Part shown: piece after piece, positions 36,263 to 46,602 of the stretch | How positions within the stretch are numbered: position 1 is the first letter of the stretch | Layout: every line of letters begins with the position of its first letter | Assembly (NCBI RefSeq): GCF_003641205.1 | Contig: NZ_CP032762.1 | Span: 3,224,001 to 3,288,000, forward strand | From: Rhodococcus sp. P1Y | GTDB taxonomy: Bacteria; Actinomycetota; Actinomycetes; Mycobacteriales; Mycobacteriaceae | Direction: 5' to 3' | DNA length: 64,000 nucleotides | Notes under the pieces: model-generated | What the model was told of the DNA's origin: nothing | The model's database searches: none | Seen by the model: the letters and a program-made list of their open reading frames with translations, nothing else | Made by a program: the position numbers and the translations under genes

Positions 36263-36300
36263 ATGCCGCCCGCCCGACATCGAAGTCGGGCGGGCGGCAT
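36263..36300 (+). terminator. Terminator of tsf
   Basis: A 16-bp perfect stem: ATGCCGCCCGCCCGAC pairs with GTCGGGCGGGCGGCAT around a 6-nt loop (ATCGAA). The T run is short (TTGTCGT). It separates rpsB-tsf from pyrH. Confidence 0.9.
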
Positions 36301-36445
36301 TGTCGTACCCGTCCGAAGATGGACAGAAGACGTGTCGCGGGCGGTGTCGTCCGCCCCGGCATCGATAAGGCAGGATGAGGGTAAGGGGTGCTCAGCGCGC
36401 CCCGTCAACCGTGCGCATTCGAGACGGCGAGAACCGAGGAGAGCA

Positions 36446-37174
36446 ATGACCGATCCCGCCACCGACCGCTCCGGATTCAAGAGAGTGATGCTCAAGTTGG
36501 GTGGTGAGATGTTCGGAGGCGGCCAGGTCGGTCTCGACCCGGATGTCGTCAACAACGTCGCCGAGCAGATCGCCGAGGTTGTTTCCACCGGTGTCCAGGT
36601 AGCAGTGGTCATCGGCGGGGGGAACTTCTTCCGCGGAGCAGAGCTTCAGCAGCGTGGAATGGACCGCTCGCGGTCCGACTACATGGGAATGCTGGGTACG
36701 GTGATGAACTGCCTGGCGCTGCAGGACTTCCTGGAGAAACAGGGAGTAGCGACGCGCGTCCAGACGGCGATCACCATGGGCCAGGTAGCCGAACCGTATC
36801 TCCCGTTGCGCGCCCGCCGACACCTCGAGAAGGGTCGTGTCGTCATCTTCGGTGCTGGCATGGGAATGCCGTATTTCTCCACCGACACCACCGCAGCTCA
36901 GCGGGCACTGGAGATCGGAGCCGAGGTCCTGCTGATGGCGAAGGCGGTGGACGGTGTCTATTCTGCCGATCCCCGCCTCGATCCGAGCGCGACCATGTAC
37001 GACACGATCACCCACCGCCAGGTGATCGAAAAGGGGCTCAAGGTCGCCGACGCGACCGCGTTCAGCCTATGTATGGACAATCAGATGCCGATCATGGTGT
37101 TCAACCTGTTGACACAGGGGAACATTGCCCGCGCTGTCGCGGGTGAACGCATCGGAACCCTGGTCCAGTCGTGA
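36446..37174 (+). CDS. pyrH: Uridylate kinase
   Basis: The 242-residue enzyme phosphorylates UMP to UDP in pyrimidine synthesis and belongs to the amino-acid-kinase fold. AGGAGAG lies 5-11 nt before ATG 36446, which settles the start. Motifs are [44 protein letters not shown] and [14 protein letters not shown]. frr follows after 64 bp, then cdsA, the usual order. Confidence 0.97.
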   Translation: MTDPATDRSGFKRVMLKLGGEMFGGGQVGLDPDVVNNVAEQIAEVVSTGVQVAVVIGGGNFFRGAELQQRGMDRSRSDYMGMLGTVMNCLALQDFLEKQGVATRVQTAITMGQVAEPYLPLRARRHLEKGRVVIFGAGMGMPYFSTDTTAAQRALEIGAEVLLMAKAVDGVYSADPRLDPSATMYDTITHRQVIEKGLKVADATAFSLCMDNQMPIMVFNLLTQGNIARAVAGERIGTLVQS

Positions 37175-37238
37175 GCGACGGGCCGCACGAACTTTGGACA
37201 CGCCGGGGCCATCCGGCAAGGACGATGGAGGACAGATC

Positions 37239-37796
37239 GTGATCGACGAAGCGCTCTTCGACGCCGAGGAAAAAATGGAGAAGGCGGTTACCGTCGCTCG
37301 CGACGATCTGTCGTCCATTCGAACCGGTCGCGCGAACCCTGGAATGTTCAACCGCATCGTCGTCGAGTACTACGGCGCGCTGACGCCGATCACCCAGCTG
37401 GCGAGTATCAACGTCCCCGAGGCGCGCCTTGTGGTGATCAAGCCCTACGAGCAGGCTCAGCTGGGCCCGATCGAGACGGCGATCCGTAACTCCGATCTCG
37501 GAGTCAACCCGACGAACGACGGCAACCTGATTCGTATCGGTGTACCGCAGTTGACGGAAGAGCGCAGGCGCGAGTTCGTCAAGCAGGCCAAGGGCAAGGG
37601 CGAGGACGCCAAGGTGTCCATCCGCAACGTGCGTCGCAAGACGATGGAAGAGCTCAAACGAATTCAGAAGGACGGCGAGGCCGGCGAGGACGAGGTCGTG
37701 CGTGCCGAGAACGAGCTCGACAAGACGACGTCGAAGTACACGGCTGCGATCGACGAGCTGGTCAAGCGCAAGGAAGCTGATTTGATGGAGGTCTGA
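37239..37796 (+). CDS. frr: Ribosome recycling factor
   Basis: The 185-residue factor splits post-termination ribosomes with EF-G. GGAGG lies 8 nt before GTG 37239, giving the family N-terminus [17 protein letters not shown]. The landmarks are [39 protein letters not shown] and the long C-terminal helix ending [10 protein letters not shown]. Confidence 0.98.
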   Translation: MIDEALFDAEEKMEKAVTVARDDLSSIRTGRANPGMFNRIVVEYYGALTPITQLASINVPEARLVVIKPYEQAQLGPIETAIRNSDLGVNPTNDGNLIRIGVPQLTEERRREFVKQAKGKGEDAKVSIRNVRRKTMEELKRIQKDGEAGEDEVVRAENELDKTTSKYTAAIDELVKRKEADLMEV

Positions 37797-37845
37797 TCCT
37801 CCGCGTCTGTAACCGAAGATGAACATGAAACAAGGAGAAGGCGTC

Positions 37846-38718
37846 GTGGCGGGTACGGAACGACCATTGGGGTCAGCCGCGCCCGACCCGTCGAAATCCG
37901 CAGGCAAAGCAGGGCGCAACCTCCCCGCTGCTATTGCTGTAGGTGGCGCGCTCGGTGTCTCGCTCATCCTGGTCATGGTGTTCGCGCCGTTGGTGTGGAT
38001 CGGTGTCGTCGCAGCCGCGTTGGCGGTGGCGACGTACGAGGTGTCCAAGCGCCTGCGCGAGTCCGCAGTGCTGGTTCCTCGAATTCCACTGATCGTCGGT
38101 GGGCAGGCCATCATCTGGTCGGCGTGGCCGTGGGGAACCACGGGAGTTCTGAGTGCCACGGCGGGCACCGTTCTCGTCTGCATGGTCTGGCTGCTCCTGC
38201 AGCAGGGGCTCGGCGCAGCACCCAAGAATTACTTGAGGGAGCTGGCCGTCACGATCCTGGTCGCGTGCTGGCTTCCGCTGCTTGCGTCGTTCGCGGTGTT
38301 GATGGTTCTTCAGGAGAACGGCGCCGGTCGCGTTCTGGTCTTCCTCATCGGAGTCGTGTGTTCGGACGTCGGTGGTTACGTAGCCGGTGTTCTGTTCGGC
38401 AAGCACCCGATGGCACCCGCGATCAGCCCGAAGAAGTCCTGGGAAGGTCTCGCTGGATCGTTGTTGTTCTGCGTAATCGGGTGTCTGCTGACGGTCACAC
38501 TGATCTTGAATGCCAACTCGATGATCGGCGTGCTTCTCGGTGTCGTTCTCGTCGTCACCGGAACTCTGGGCGACCTCATCGAGTCGCAAGTGAAGCGCGA
38601 TCTACGAATCAAGGATATGGGCACCCTGCTTCCCGGACACGGCGGCATCATGGATCGTCTCGACTCGCTGTTGCCGTCGGCGTTCGTTGCCTGGTTGGTC
38701 TTCGCAGTTCTCTTGTGA
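37846..38718 (+). CDS. cdsA: Phosphatidate cytidylyltransferase
   Basis: The 290-residue integral membrane enzyme makes CDP-diacylglycerol, precursor of all phospholipids. AAGGAGAAG lies upstream of GTG 37846, so this start is preferred over ATG 37819, which would put that site in the coding region. Seven to eight membrane segments are seen. The CDP-alcohol signature GDLIESQVKRDLRIKDMG continues into LLPGHGGIMDRLDSLLPS. It overlaps the methyltransferase gene by 4 bp. Confidence 0.95.
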   Translation: MAGTERPLGSAAPDPSKSAGKAGRNLPAAIAVGGALGVSLILVMVFAPLVWIGVVAAALAVATYEVSKRLRESAVLVPRIPLIVGGQAIIWSAWPWGTTGVLSATAGTVLVCMVWLLLQQGLGAAPKNYLRELAVTILVACWLPLLASFAVLMVLQENGAGRVLVFLIGVVCSDVGGYVAGVLFGKHPMAPAISPKKSWEGLAGSLLFCVIGCLLTVTLILNANSMIGVLLGVVLVVTGTLGDLIESQVKRDLRIKDMGTLLPGHGGIMDRLDSLLPSAFVAWLVFAVLL

Positions 38719-39443
38719 GTCCGCCCGAGAACAGAGCCCCACACTCGATCCCCAGTCCGAACATCTGGAATTGGCCTCGGGTGTACGAGGCGGAGAACCG
38801 AGCGCAGGACGTCGATGGGCGCATCGTGGCGGTACTGCGGAGGGTCGCGCCGTGGGACGGCGGAACGGTCGTCGACGTCGGATGTGGGACCGGGTTCCAC
38901 CTCCCGCTGTTCGCCTCGACCGCGAAGCACGTCATCGGAGTCGAGCCATACGAACCGCTGGTAATCGCTGCGAAGCGTCGGACAGCGGATCTCGGCAATG
39001 TGAGTCTCGCTGTCGGGCACGCCGAATCCTTACCCCTGCCGGCCGAGTCGGCCGATGTGATTCATGCGCGAACCGCGTACTTCTTCGGCGTGGGCTCCGG
39101 TCCGGGAATCGCCGAGGCGATGCGAGTGCTGCGACCGGGAGGCACGTTGGTTGTTGTCGACCTCGATGTGTCCGCGTCGCCCTACGGGGATTGGATGCGC
39201 AGCGATCTGCCCAAGTACAACTGTGAGGCCGTCGAAGCGTTCTTCTGGGCGCAAGGATTCGAGATGGAGCGGGTAGACACGGTGTGGCGGTTTCCCGATC
39301 GTCCGACGCTACGCAAGGTTCTCGGCATCGAGTTCACCGAACGCACGGCGGCCAGGGCTGCCAAAAGCATCCCTGGCCTGGAAATCGATGTGCGCTATCG
39401 AGTCCATTGGCGACGAAAGCCGCTGGGACTCGAGCGAGCGTGA
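38715..39443 (+). CDS. Class I SAM-dependent methyltransferase
   Basis: The 242-residue protein starts at GTG 38715, overlapping the cdsA stop. Motif I is VVDVGCGTGFHLPLF (about 52-66), the acidic loop is IGVEPYEP and a post-I region is HAESLPLPAESADVIHARTAYFFG. It is of the UbiE/Methyltransf_11 type. The substrate cannot be told; coupling to cdsA hints at a lipid or envelope role but is not proof. It converges on the lyase gene with no gap. Confidence 0.88.
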   Translation: MSPPENRAPHSIPSPNIWNWPRVYEAENRAQDVDGRIVAVLRRVAPWDGGTVVDVGCGTGFHLPLFASTAKHVIGVEPYEPLVIAAKRRTADLGNVSLAVGHAESLPLPAESADVIHARTAYFFGVGSGPGIAEAMRVLRPGGTLVVVDLDVSASPYGDWMRSDLPKYNCEAVEAFFWAQGFEMERVDTVWRFPDRPTLRKVLGIEFTERTAARAAKSIPGLEIDVRYRVHWRRKPLGLERA

Positions 39444-40298
39444 TCAGTGAGCTGCGTGAACTCCGAAGATTTCGGCGGCTTCGCGAATCTTGAGTGCTTT
39501 GGCCAGACGCGGCAGGTCACTGCCGTCCTTCACGCGTGCACCGTCGGCTCCGAGGGCGTCGACTACCTCGTCCGCCCAGGTGACATCTCCCGAGGAGGGC
39601 GCGAGCTCGCGGTTGACGGTGGGGGCTTGCTCAGCGTGCATACACAATTTGCCCGTCATGCCCATGGACACTGTCAATGCGGAGTCGCGGGCAAGGATGC
39701 TCTCGTTCGCGGTGAGCGTCGGTCCGTCGATGGGCCCGGGCAGCCGCGCAGCGCGAGAGGACACGACCAGTCGTGAACGCGGGTAAGCCATGGCGAGTGG
39801 TTCATCGCTCATTCCGGTGTCTCGGCGAAAGTCGCCGCTGCCGAACGCAAGTCGGAAGGTCGACTCTGCACGTGCGATTTCGGGAGCTGCTTCTAGGCCT
39901 ACTGCAGACTCGACCAGAGCGAGGATACGTGTGCCCGGATCGAGCCGAGCTGCGGTTGCCTCGACCTGACTTCCGCTTTCGGTCTTCGCCAGCATGACGC
40001 CGACGAGCCCCTTCAGTCCGGACAGGGCTGCAAGATCGTCGGCCCAGAAGGTCGTGGTTGCATCGTTGATTCGGACCCACGCAGCGTTGCCGGCCTCCAA
40101 CCAGGACACGACCGCGTCGCGGGCAGCAGGCTTAGCGCTGGGTGCGACGGCGTCCTCGATGTCGAGGATAACGGCGTCGACATCGGATTCGATGGCGGCG
40201 GTGAATGTTTCCGGCTTCGTCGCGGGCACCAGCAGCCACGATCGCGCGCGCTCGGGTGCAACTCCAGATGTCACTGGGGTCTCCATGAAAGTGGTCAC
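39444..40298 (-). CDS. HpcH/HpaI aldolase / citrate lyase beta-like protein
   Basis: The 284-residue TIM-barrel lyase is of the CitE-like family. It starts at GTG 40298 with AAGGAG 7 nt upstream. Typical segments are RSWLLVPATKPETF, DAVILDIEDAVAPSAK (metal and CoA side) and GVMLAKTESG, with LALVESAVGLEAAPEIA and KLCMHAEQ further on. Bacterial relatives act on malyl-CoA or citramalyl-CoA. No citrate lyase alpha or gamma gene is nearby, so a free-standing CoA-ester lyase is likely. Confidence 0.88.
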   Translation of the reverse strand: MTTFMETPVTSGVAPERARSWLLVPATKPETFTAAIESDVDAVILDIEDAVAPSAKPAARDAVVSWLEAGNAAWVRINDATTTFWADDLAALSGLKGLVGVMLAKTESGSQVEATAARLDPGTRILALVESAVGLEAAPEIARAESTFRLAFGSGDFRRDTGMSDEPLAMAYPRSRLVVSSRAARLPGPIDGPTLTANESILARDSALTVSMGMTGKLCMHAEQAPTVNRELAPSSGDVTWADEVVDALGADGARVKDGSDLPRLAKALKIREAAEIFGVHAAH

Positions 40299-40392
40299 GT
40301 CAGGCTCCTTGCGGTGAGATCGGGCAACACCAGCATGATCGATTCAGTTCGGCGGCGCCAGCTTGTGTGCATACTGTTCACCCCGTTGTTCT

Positions 40393-40815
40393 TTACTTGC
40401 GCTTTGCCGCGCGTCGAATCTGAAGAATTCGGACGCCGCCCGCAAGGGCCATCACCAACGCGCCCGCGATGGCAGCAAGCAGCATGCTCACACCGAGTGG
40501 CAGCTCGAACGTCCACACGAAGATGTTCACCGGTATTGCGTCCAAATTCTGAAGGATGAAAATCAAAAGCAAGACGAGAACGAGCGCTCCGACGACCAAC
40601 CCAGTCCACGTAGCTGCGGCTTTGGTGTGGGCGATACCGTCCGGCGACGTGCCGGCAGGCGGCCTGGTGTCACGAACCGCTTCGGGGTCCGGAGCACTGT
40701 GCTCGTCTGAGTCCGGGGTCGTGATGGGCGAAGGGGACGTGTCTTGGTACGTCGCTGGAACTGCCGTCGGGTCGAGGGCCTGGCCGTCGTACCTGTCGCC
40801 TGCTGGTGTGGACAT
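40393..40815 (-). CDS. LapA-domain membrane protein
   Basis: The 140-residue protein starts at ATG 40815 with AAAGGAT 7 nt upstream. The first 70 residues are acidic, Pro/Thr-rich and disordered. Two membrane segments follow (TWTGLVVGALVLVLLLIFILQN and LPLGVSMLLAAIAGALVMALAGG), separated by the short loop AIPVNIFVWTFE typical of the LapA/YciS family, with a basic end RILQIRRAAKRK. Function in actinobacteria is unknown. It diverges from rlmN. Confidence 0.83.
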   Translation of the reverse strand: MSTPAGDRYDGQALDPTAVPATYQDTSPSPITTPDSDEHSAPDPEAVRDTRPPAGTSPDGIAHTKAAATWTGLVVGALVLVLLLIFILQNLDAIPVNIFVWTFELPLGVSMLLAAIAGALVMALAGGVRILQIRRAAKRK

Positions 40816-40990
40816 GGTGTGATCCTTTCGTACGCGGGGGTCGATTGCACGCGTATCCGTTGTCGATTCGGTTACCCCCCCGCCGCGGACGGGAAACTGT
40901 GACCGAGACCGGGTATCGCCCGCGTGAATAGGCCGCGTCGCCCCGCCTGAAATAGGCCTGAACACACATAAGTGGGACACTGGGATCACT

Positions 40991-42157
40991 ATGAGTGACT
41001 CCGCAACCGCATCCGAGACAACCGGCGCCGACGGAACGACGAAGAGGGCACCGGTTGCCCTGCCGTTGGTGTTCGCGGACAAGAAGCGCGGGATGCCCAG
41101 GCGCCACCTCGCTGACCTGGATCGAGACGGTTTGAAGGAAGCGGTGAAGGCGCTCGGCCTTCCAGCTTTCCGTGCGGACCAGCTCGCTCGCCACTACTAC
41201 GGGCGACTCGAAGCCGATACGACCAAGATGACCGATCTTCCCGCTGCAGTGCGGGAGCAGGTCGGAGCAGACCTGTTTCCGACGTTGCTGACGCCGATCA
41301 AGCACTTGGCCTGCGACGACGGCGATACCAGAAAGACCTTGTGGAAGGCGAACGACGGAACGTTGCTCGAGAGCGTTCTGATGCGGTATCCCGATCGGGC
41401 GACGCTGTGTATTTCGAGCCAAGCCGGGTGTGGGATGGCCTGCCCGTTCTGCGCGACAGGTCAAGGTGGCCTCGACCGAAACCTGACGACGGCCGAAATC
41501 GTCGACCAGGTGCGCTCTGCTGCTGCCGACATGCGCGACGGAACAGTGGAGGGCGGCGCGGGCCGGCTGTCCAATGTCGTGTTCATGGGCATGGGGGAGC
41601 CGCTGGCGAACTACAAGCGCGTGGTCGCTGCGGTACGCAAGATCGTCTCACCTGCCCCGGACGGTCTCGGGTTGTCGCAACGTTCGGTCACGGTGTCCAC
41701 CGTCGGCTTGGCACCCGCCATCCGAAAGCTCGCCGACGAAGGCCTGTCGGTGACGCTTGCGGTATCGCTACACACCCCCGACGACGAACTCCGCGACACG
41801 CTGGTTCCGGTGAACAATCGATGGTCGGTGGCCGAGGTGCTTTCTGCCGCACGGTATTACGCGGACCAGACCGGTCGTCGCGTATCGATCGAGTACGCGA
41901 TGATCAAAGAGGTCAACGATCAGCCGTGGCGCGCCGACCTGCTCGGCAAGAAGTTGCACAAGGCGCTCGGCTCGCGCGTGCACGTCAACTTGATTCCGCT
42001 GAATCCGACACCGGGTAGCGAGTGGGACGCGAGTCCCAAAGATGTCGAGCGCGAGTTCGTCCGACGAGTGATCGCCCAGGGTGTCTCGTGCACCGTTCGC
42101 GACACACGCGGACAGGAGATCGCCGCGGCGTGTGGGCAGTTGGCCGCCGAGAACTGA
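40991..42157 (+). CDS. rlmN: 23S rRNA (adenine2503-C2)-methyltransferase RlmN
   Basis: The 388-residue radical-SAM enzyme also methylates A37 of some tRNAs. The iron-sulphur cluster is bound by Cys of [30 protein letters not shown], the [11 protein letters not shown] segment and the C-terminal [19 protein letters not shown], with the second reactive Cys region, are present. The N-terminus has a 45-residue extension before the family core. A strong bidirectional terminator follows. Confidence 0.97.
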   Translation: MSDSATASETTGADGTTKRAPVALPLVFADKKRGMPRRHLADLDRDGLKEAVKALGLPAFRADQLARHYYGRLEADTTKMTDLPAAVREQVGADLFPTLLTPIKHLACDDGDTRKTLWKANDGTLLESVLMRYPDRATLCISSQAGCGMACPFCATGQGGLDRNLTTAEIVDQVRSAAADMRDGTVEGGAGRLSNVVFMGMGEPLANYKRVVAAVRKIVSPAPDGLGLSQRSVTVSTVGLAPAIRKLADEGLSVTLAVSLHTPDDELRDTLVPVNNRWSVAEVLSAARYYADQTGRRVSIEYAMIKEVNDQPWRADLLGKKLHKALGSRVHVNLIPLNPTPGSEWDASPKDVEREFVRRVIAQGVSCTVRDTRGQEIAAACGQLAAEN

Positions 42158-42170
42158 AGTTTCCGACACG

Positions 42171-42212
42171 AAAAAGCCCGGTGCGACGTAGGAACGTTGC
42201 ACCGGGCTTTCG
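42171..42212 (+). terminator. Bidirectional terminator between rlmN and the DUF2631 gene
   Basis: AAAGCCCGGTGC (42173-42184) pairs with GCACCGGGCTTT (42199-42210), 12 bp perfect. A-rich sequence precedes and T-rich sequence follows, so it can stop the converging transcripts from both sides. Confidence 0.92.
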
Positions 42213-42222
42213 ACGTTTTACT

Positions 42223-42492
42223 CTATCGCGGCTTACGTCGGACGATGACGTCGCGAACCACGATGCCGACGAGTGCGAAGGCGAAGCCGATGAGCCACAG
42301 ATCCTCGACCAGGCCGGTGTGGTTACCGTGGATCATGAACAGCAGGAACGCCGCGATGACGATAGCGGCGATACGGGCCGCCTTGCCGGATTCGCCACTC
42401 CAGCCCCATTCGGCTGACGGAACCTCGGCGATGTCCTCGTGGGTGTACTCGACCGGGTCGTACGAAGCGGGGTTCAGCTCGGTTTGTGCCAC
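42223..42492 (-). CDS. DUF2631-domain membrane protein
   Basis: The 89-residue protein starts at GTG 42492 with AGAGG 9 nt upstream. An acidic N-terminus contains EVPSAEWGWS, the mark of DUF2631 (Rv2876 in M. tuberculosis). Two membrane segments follow (RIAAIVIAAFLLFMI and DLWLIGFAFALVGIVV), separated by a short loop HGNHTGLVE, and the protein ends in basic RRKPR. Function unknown. It diverges from the allantoinase gene. Confidence 0.85.
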   Translation of the reverse strand: MAQTELNPASYDPVEYTHEDIAEVPSAEWGWSGESGKAARIAAIVIAAFLLFMIHGNHTGLVEDLWLIGFAFALVGIVVRDVIVRRKPR

Positions 42493-42639
42493 CGGTCGAT
42501 CCTCTCGGGTCAAACACACGCCGACGGCTCGGCGTGCTCTCGTTGGGAACAATATTTGCATACGACCGTCCGTCGTAGCCACTAGGGTGCACCCGGCCAA
42601 CTCGGCGCCGTACGTCGATTACTGGGAGACTGCTCTCTC

Positions 42640-43590
42640 GTGACGTCGGAACGCTTGTCTGCGCCTCTTGTCCCGTACCCCCGCGACATGGTGGGGTATG
42701 GCGCGCACCCACCGGATCCCAAGTGGCCGGGTGGTGCGAACATCGCCCTCCAGTTCGTACTCAACTACGAGGAGGGGTCCGAGAACAACGTTCTCGACGG
42801 CGACACCAAGTCCGAGACGTTCCTGTCCGAGATGGTCGGTGCGCAGGCATTTCCGAACCGGCACATGAGCATGGAATCGCTGTACGAGTACGGCTCCCGC
42901 GCCGGCGTGTGGCGCATCCTGCGGGTGTTCGAACGACGAGGGCTGCCACTGACCGTGTTCGCCGTCGCACGGGCGATGCAACGAAATCCCGAGGCAGTCG
43001 CAGCGTTTGTCGAGTTGGGCCACGAAATCGCGAGCCACGGTCTGCGATGGCTCAGTTACCAGCAAATCGACGAACACGTCGAACGTGAGCACATGGCGGA
43101 GGCCGTCGAGATACTCACCGCCCTGACCGGAAGCGCCCCTGTGGGGTGGTACACGGGACGTGATTCACCCAACACTCGATCGCTCGTCGTCGAACACGGG
43201 GGATTTCTGTACGACTCCGATTCGTATGCAGACGATCTTCCGTACTGGGATCGCGTCACGGTGGGACAGGAGACCACCTCGCACCTGGTCGTTCCCTACA
43301 CGCTCGACACGAACGACATGAGGTTCTCGTCGCCGGGCGGGTTCTCGACCGGGGACGAGTTCTTCGCCCATCTCCGAGATGCCTTCGACGTGTTGTACGC
43401 CGAAGGTCAGGAGGGCACACCCAAGATGCTGTCGGTGGGGCTGCACTGCCGGCTCGTGGGTCGTCCAGCGCGAATCGCCGCGTTGGAGAGATTTCTCGAC
43501 CATGTGCAACGGCACGAGAAGGTCTGGATAACCCGACGGGTCGATATCGCTCGCCATTGGATCGAGCACAACCCGCCCGGTCCAATTTAG
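42640..43590 (+). CDS. puuE: Allantoinase PuuE (polysaccharide-deacetylase type)
   Basis: The 316-residue protein begins at GTG 42640. PuuE opens allantoin to allantoate without the amidohydrolase fold of classical allantoinases. Family marks are YPRDMVGYGAHPPDPKWPGGANIALQF, NYEEGSENN, RAGVWRILRVFE, GHEIASHGLRW and VGWYTGRDSPNTR. The NodB-like barrel is complete. No allantoicase or uricase is adjacent. A general deacetylase function remains possible but the N-terminal signature favours PuuE. Confidence 0.9.
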   Translation: MTSERLSAPLVPYPRDMVGYGAHPPDPKWPGGANIALQFVLNYEEGSENNVLDGDTKSETFLSEMVGAQAFPNRHMSMESLYEYGSRAGVWRILRVFERRGLPLTVFAVARAMQRNPEAVAAFVELGHEIASHGLRWLSYQQIDEHVEREHMAEAVEILTALTGSAPVGWYTGRDSPNTRSLVVEHGGFLYDSDSYADDLPYWDRVTVGQETTSHLVVPYTLDTNDMRFSSPGGFSTGDEFFAHLRDAFDVLYAEGQEGTPKMLSVGLHCRLVGRPARIAALERFLDHVQRHEKVWITRRVDIARHWIEHNPPGPI

Positions 43591-43597
43591 GCCAGCG

Positions 43598-44086
43598 CTA
43601 GGGCATTGCCGACTTCTTCAGAGCTGCGATGTACCGGTCGGTGAACATTCTCTGGACGACTCGGCCTGCAGGAGCGCCCAACCTGGTGAACCAGCGGCCC
43701 GGACGTGAGAACGCGCGGATGTGTGCGTAGACCGTGTCGCTGTCGTCGTACTCGACGAGAAACAACTCCTCACCGCGCTCGGGGTGGCCGGGCAGGGTGC
43801 CGTAGGCGAACCCGGCGCGGTCGGCCTCATCGACGGTGTAGACGACGCGACACGGGATTCGAATGGGCCCGAGCCGAAGAGCGACGGCCGATCCGAGCTC
43901 GGCCGATGTCGAATCGGACTTCACGCTCAGCCCGGATCCACGGTGCATCTCCCACGACATCAAGGCTGCACATGCGGCCCTGTATGCGGGTCGGCCTCGC
44001 CCGATCGGCACCCTGCGGTCCACGTGGTGATAGCCCGTCGGCATGACCCCTCGGGTGGCGCCGACTTCGGAATAGGTGAGCTCCAT
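43598..44086 (-). CDS. DUF1990-family protein
   Basis: The 162-residue protein starts at ATG 44086. It shows the DUF1990 pattern: [14 protein letters not shown] near the N-terminus, [33 protein letters not shown] in the middle and [27 protein letters not shown] at the end. These proteins have no known activity; some plant relatives are UPF0548. It converges on puuE with 7 bp between and diverges from dxr. Confidence 0.87.
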   Translation of the reverse strand: MELTYSEVGATRGVMPTGYHHVDRRVPIGRGRPAYRAACAALMSWEMHRGSGLSVKSDSTSAELGSAVALRLGPIRIPCRVVYTVDEADRAGFAYGTLPGHPERGEELFLVEYDDSDTVYAHIRAFSRPGRWFTRLGAPAGRVVQRMFTDRYIAALKKSAMP

Positions 44087-44154
44087 GCTCTCGAGAGTGC
44101 CACGGGTTCGATCCGCATAGGAGACTCTCAGGCTCGATCAGGAACAATGGATAC

Positions 44155-45342
44155 GTGCCAGCGCCCCGAACACCCGAAGACCCGTCGTCGAAGGCCCGTA
44201 AGCGGGTGCTTCTCCTGGGAAGTACTGGCTCGATCGGAACTCAGGCGCTCGACGTGATTGCCAAGAATCCCGAGTCGTTCGAGGTCGTGGGTCTTGCAGC
44301 GGGGGGCGGCAACATCGAAGTGCTGCGCCAGCAGATCCGCGATTTCGGTGTCGACGCAGTCGCGGTGACGAATCCGACGACGGGGGCCGAACTGGGGCTG
44401 CCGAACATTCTCACCGGTGACCGCGCTGTCACCGAGTTGATCGAGTCGACCTCGGCGGACATCGTGCTCAACGCCCTCGTCGGGTCCCGCGGCCTCGAAC
44501 CGACTCTCGCCGCTCTGAAAACCGGCGCGACTCTTGCTCTTGCCAACAAAGAATCACTCGTTGCCGGCGGCGAACTGGTGCTCGCCGCGGCAGCGCCTGG
44601 ACAGATCGTTCCCGTCGACTCGGAGCATTCGGCGTTGGCGCAATGTCTTCGCGCGGGTCGGGCCGACGAGGTCGAACGCCTGATCCTCACTGCATCCGGC
44701 GGGCCTTTCCGGGGTTGGTCAGAGGCGGAGCTGAAGTCGGTGACGCCGGAGCAAGCTGCCGCGCACCCGACATGGTCGATGGGTCCGATGAATACCCTGA
44801 ACTCCGCCACCCTGGTGAACAAGGGGCTCGAGCTCATCGAGACGCACCTGCTGTTCGGGGTTCCGTACGACCGCATCGACGTGACGGTTCACCGGCAGTC
44901 GATCGTTCACTCGATGGTCACCTTCTTCGACGGTTCCACCATCGCGCAGGCCAGTCCGCCGGACATGCGTCTGCCCATCGCACTGGCGCTCGGATGGCCG
45001 AATCGGGTGCGTGACGCAGCGCGCGCGATCGATTTCACCACCGCGTTCACCTGGGACTTCGAGCCGCTCGACGACCGAGTGTTCCCTGCCGTTCAACTCG
45101 CGCGCGAAGCTGGAATCCTCGGTGGCTGCATGACAGCTGTCTACAACGCGTCGAACGAGGTGGCAGCGGAGGCGTTCCTGGCGGGCCGCATCGACTTCCC
45201 CCAGATCGTCGAGACCGTCGCGCATACGGTGGACGCGGGATCCGGGGAGTGGACCTCGACTCCGACGACGGTGGACGATGTTCTCGCGGCCGACTCCTGG
45301 GCCCGCACGCAGGCCCGCACACTCTTGAACCAGAAGGACTGA
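44155..45342 (+). CDS. dxr: 1-deoxy-D-xylulose 5-phosphate reductoisomerase
   Basis: The 395-residue enzyme makes MEP, second step of the non-mevalonate isoprenoid pathway. The NADPH site is [18 protein letters not shown] (about 18-35). [23 protein letters not shown] and SGGPFRGWS supply substrate and metal contacts; [23 protein letters not shown] is the second signature. rip1 starts 7 bp later, giving dxr-rip1-ispG. Confidence 0.97.
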   Translation: MPAPRTPEDPSSKARKRVLLLGSTGSIGTQALDVIAKNPESFEVVGLAAGGGNIEVLRQQIRDFGVDAVAVTNPTTGAELGLPNILTGDRAVTELIESTSADIVLNALVGSRGLEPTLAALKTGATLALANKESLVAGGELVLAAAAPGQIVPVDSEHSALAQCLRAGRADEVERLILTASGGPFRGWSEAELKSVTPEQAAAHPTWSMGPMNTLNSATLVNKGLELIETHLLFGVPYDRIDVTVHRQSIVHSMVTFFDGSTIAQASPPDMRLPIALALGWPNRVRDAARAIDFTTAFTWDFEPLDDRVFPAVQLAREAGILGGCMTAVYNASNEVAAEAFLAGRIDFPQIVETVAHTVDAGSGEWTSTPTTVDDVLAADSWARTQARTLLNQKD

Positions 45343-45349
45343 ACCGTAG

Positions 45350-46564
45350 ATGGTGTTCGTATTCGGCGTCGTTCTGTTTGCGCTCGGCATCACTGTGTCG
45401 ATCGCCCTGCACGAGGCAGGTCACATGTGGACCGCTCGCGCCACGGGAATGAAGGTTCGACGGTTCTTCATCGGGTTCGGTCCCAAGGTGTTCTCGTTTC
45501 GTCGAGGCGAGACCGAGTACGGGCTGAAAGCGATTCCGGCAGGCGGCTTCTGCGACATCGCGGGTATGACCGCGATCGACGAACTTGCGCCGGACGAAAT
45601 CGAACGCGCGATGTACCGGCAGAAGACCTGGAAGCGGCTCGTCGTCATGATGGGCGGCATCGGGATGAACTTCGTCCTCGGCTTCCTGCTGATCTTCACC
45701 TTGGCGGTCGGATGGGGCCTGCCGAACCTGAACCCGCCGACGGGCGCGATGGTCGGAAATATGGACTGCGTGCCGCCGACTCAGAACGACAATCTGACGT
45801 TGCCGAAATGCGACGACCCGAGCCCGGCGTTCGTCGCCGGTATTCGTCAGGGCGATGTCATCGTGTCGGTTAACGGAACAGAAACTCCGGAGTTCGCCGA
45901 CGTGGTCGCGGCCACTCAACCGCTTTCCGGCACAGCCGAATTCGTCGTCGAACGGAGCGGTGAAAAGCTTACGTTCCCGGTCGAGGTGCTGCGGGTGCAA
46001 CGATTCGTGTCCGACGGAACCGAGACTGGGAGGCGGTCGGCGACGGTTGGAGCCGTCGGAATATCGCGGGAGACGTTTGCGGCAACGCAGTACAACCCGC
46101 TGGCGGCGATTCCTGCTTCGTTCGCGTTCACCGGCGACATGTTCGTCGAGACCGCTCACCGGCTGGTGCAGATGCCGAGCAAGGTCGCCGACCTGTGGAC
46201 ATCGGTTACTGGCGGCGAGCGGGATCCCGAAACCCCGATCAGTGTCGTCGGTGCAAGCGTCATCGGTGGTCAGCTCGTCGAGCGGTCCCTGTGGCCCGTC
46301 TTCGTGTTGTTGCTGGCGAGTCTGAATTTCTTCCTCGGAATATTCAACCTGCTACCGCTGCTCCCGTTGGACGGTGGGCACATGGCGGTGACGATCTACG
46401 AGCGCATCCGCAATTTCTTCCGCAACCGCCGCGGTCTTCCCGACGGGGGACCGGTCGACTACATGAAGTTGATGCCCGTCACATATGTCGTCATCGTGAT
46501 CGGCGGCGCATACATGTTGCTCACGCTCACAGCAGACATCGTGAACCCCATCCAATTGTTCTAG
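45350..46564 (+). CDS. rip1: Site-2 intramembrane metalloprotease Rip1
   Basis: The 404-residue M50 protease cleaves anti-sigma factors within the membrane. The zinc motif HEAGH is at residues 21-25 in the first membrane segment. A PDZ domain lies at about 155-235 ([17 protein letters not shown]). The third zinc ligand is in LLPLDGGHM near 340. Four membrane segments are seen. It is the ortholog by position of Rv2869c, which controls cell-envelope sigma factors. Confidence 0.95.
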   Translation: MVFVFGVVLFALGITVSIALHEAGHMWTARATGMKVRRFFIGFGPKVFSFRRGETEYGLKAIPAGGFCDIAGMTAIDELAPDEIERAMYRQKTWKRLVVMMGGIGMNFVLGFLLIFTLAVGWGLPNLNPPTGAMVGNMDCVPPTQNDNLTLPKCDDPSPAFVAGIRQGDVIVSVNGTETPEFADVVAATQPLSGTAEFVVERSGEKLTFPVEVLRVQRFVSDGTETGRRSATVGAVGISRETFAATQYNPLAAIPASFAFTGDMFVETAHRLVQMPSKVADLWTSVTGGERDPETPISVVGASVIGGQLVERSLWPVFVLLLASLNFFLGIFNLLPLLPLDGGHMAVTIYERIRNFFRNRRGLPDGGPVDYMKLMPVTYVVIVIGGAYMLLTLTADIVNPIQLF

Positions 46565-46602
46565 CTAGACTCGCGTGTACAGCTAGGAAAGAAGGCAACG
46601 AA

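Noticed and set aside
40816..40990. 6C RNA suggested by a run of seven C near 40868
   Set aside because: Only one C run is present and no pair of C-loop hairpins forms.
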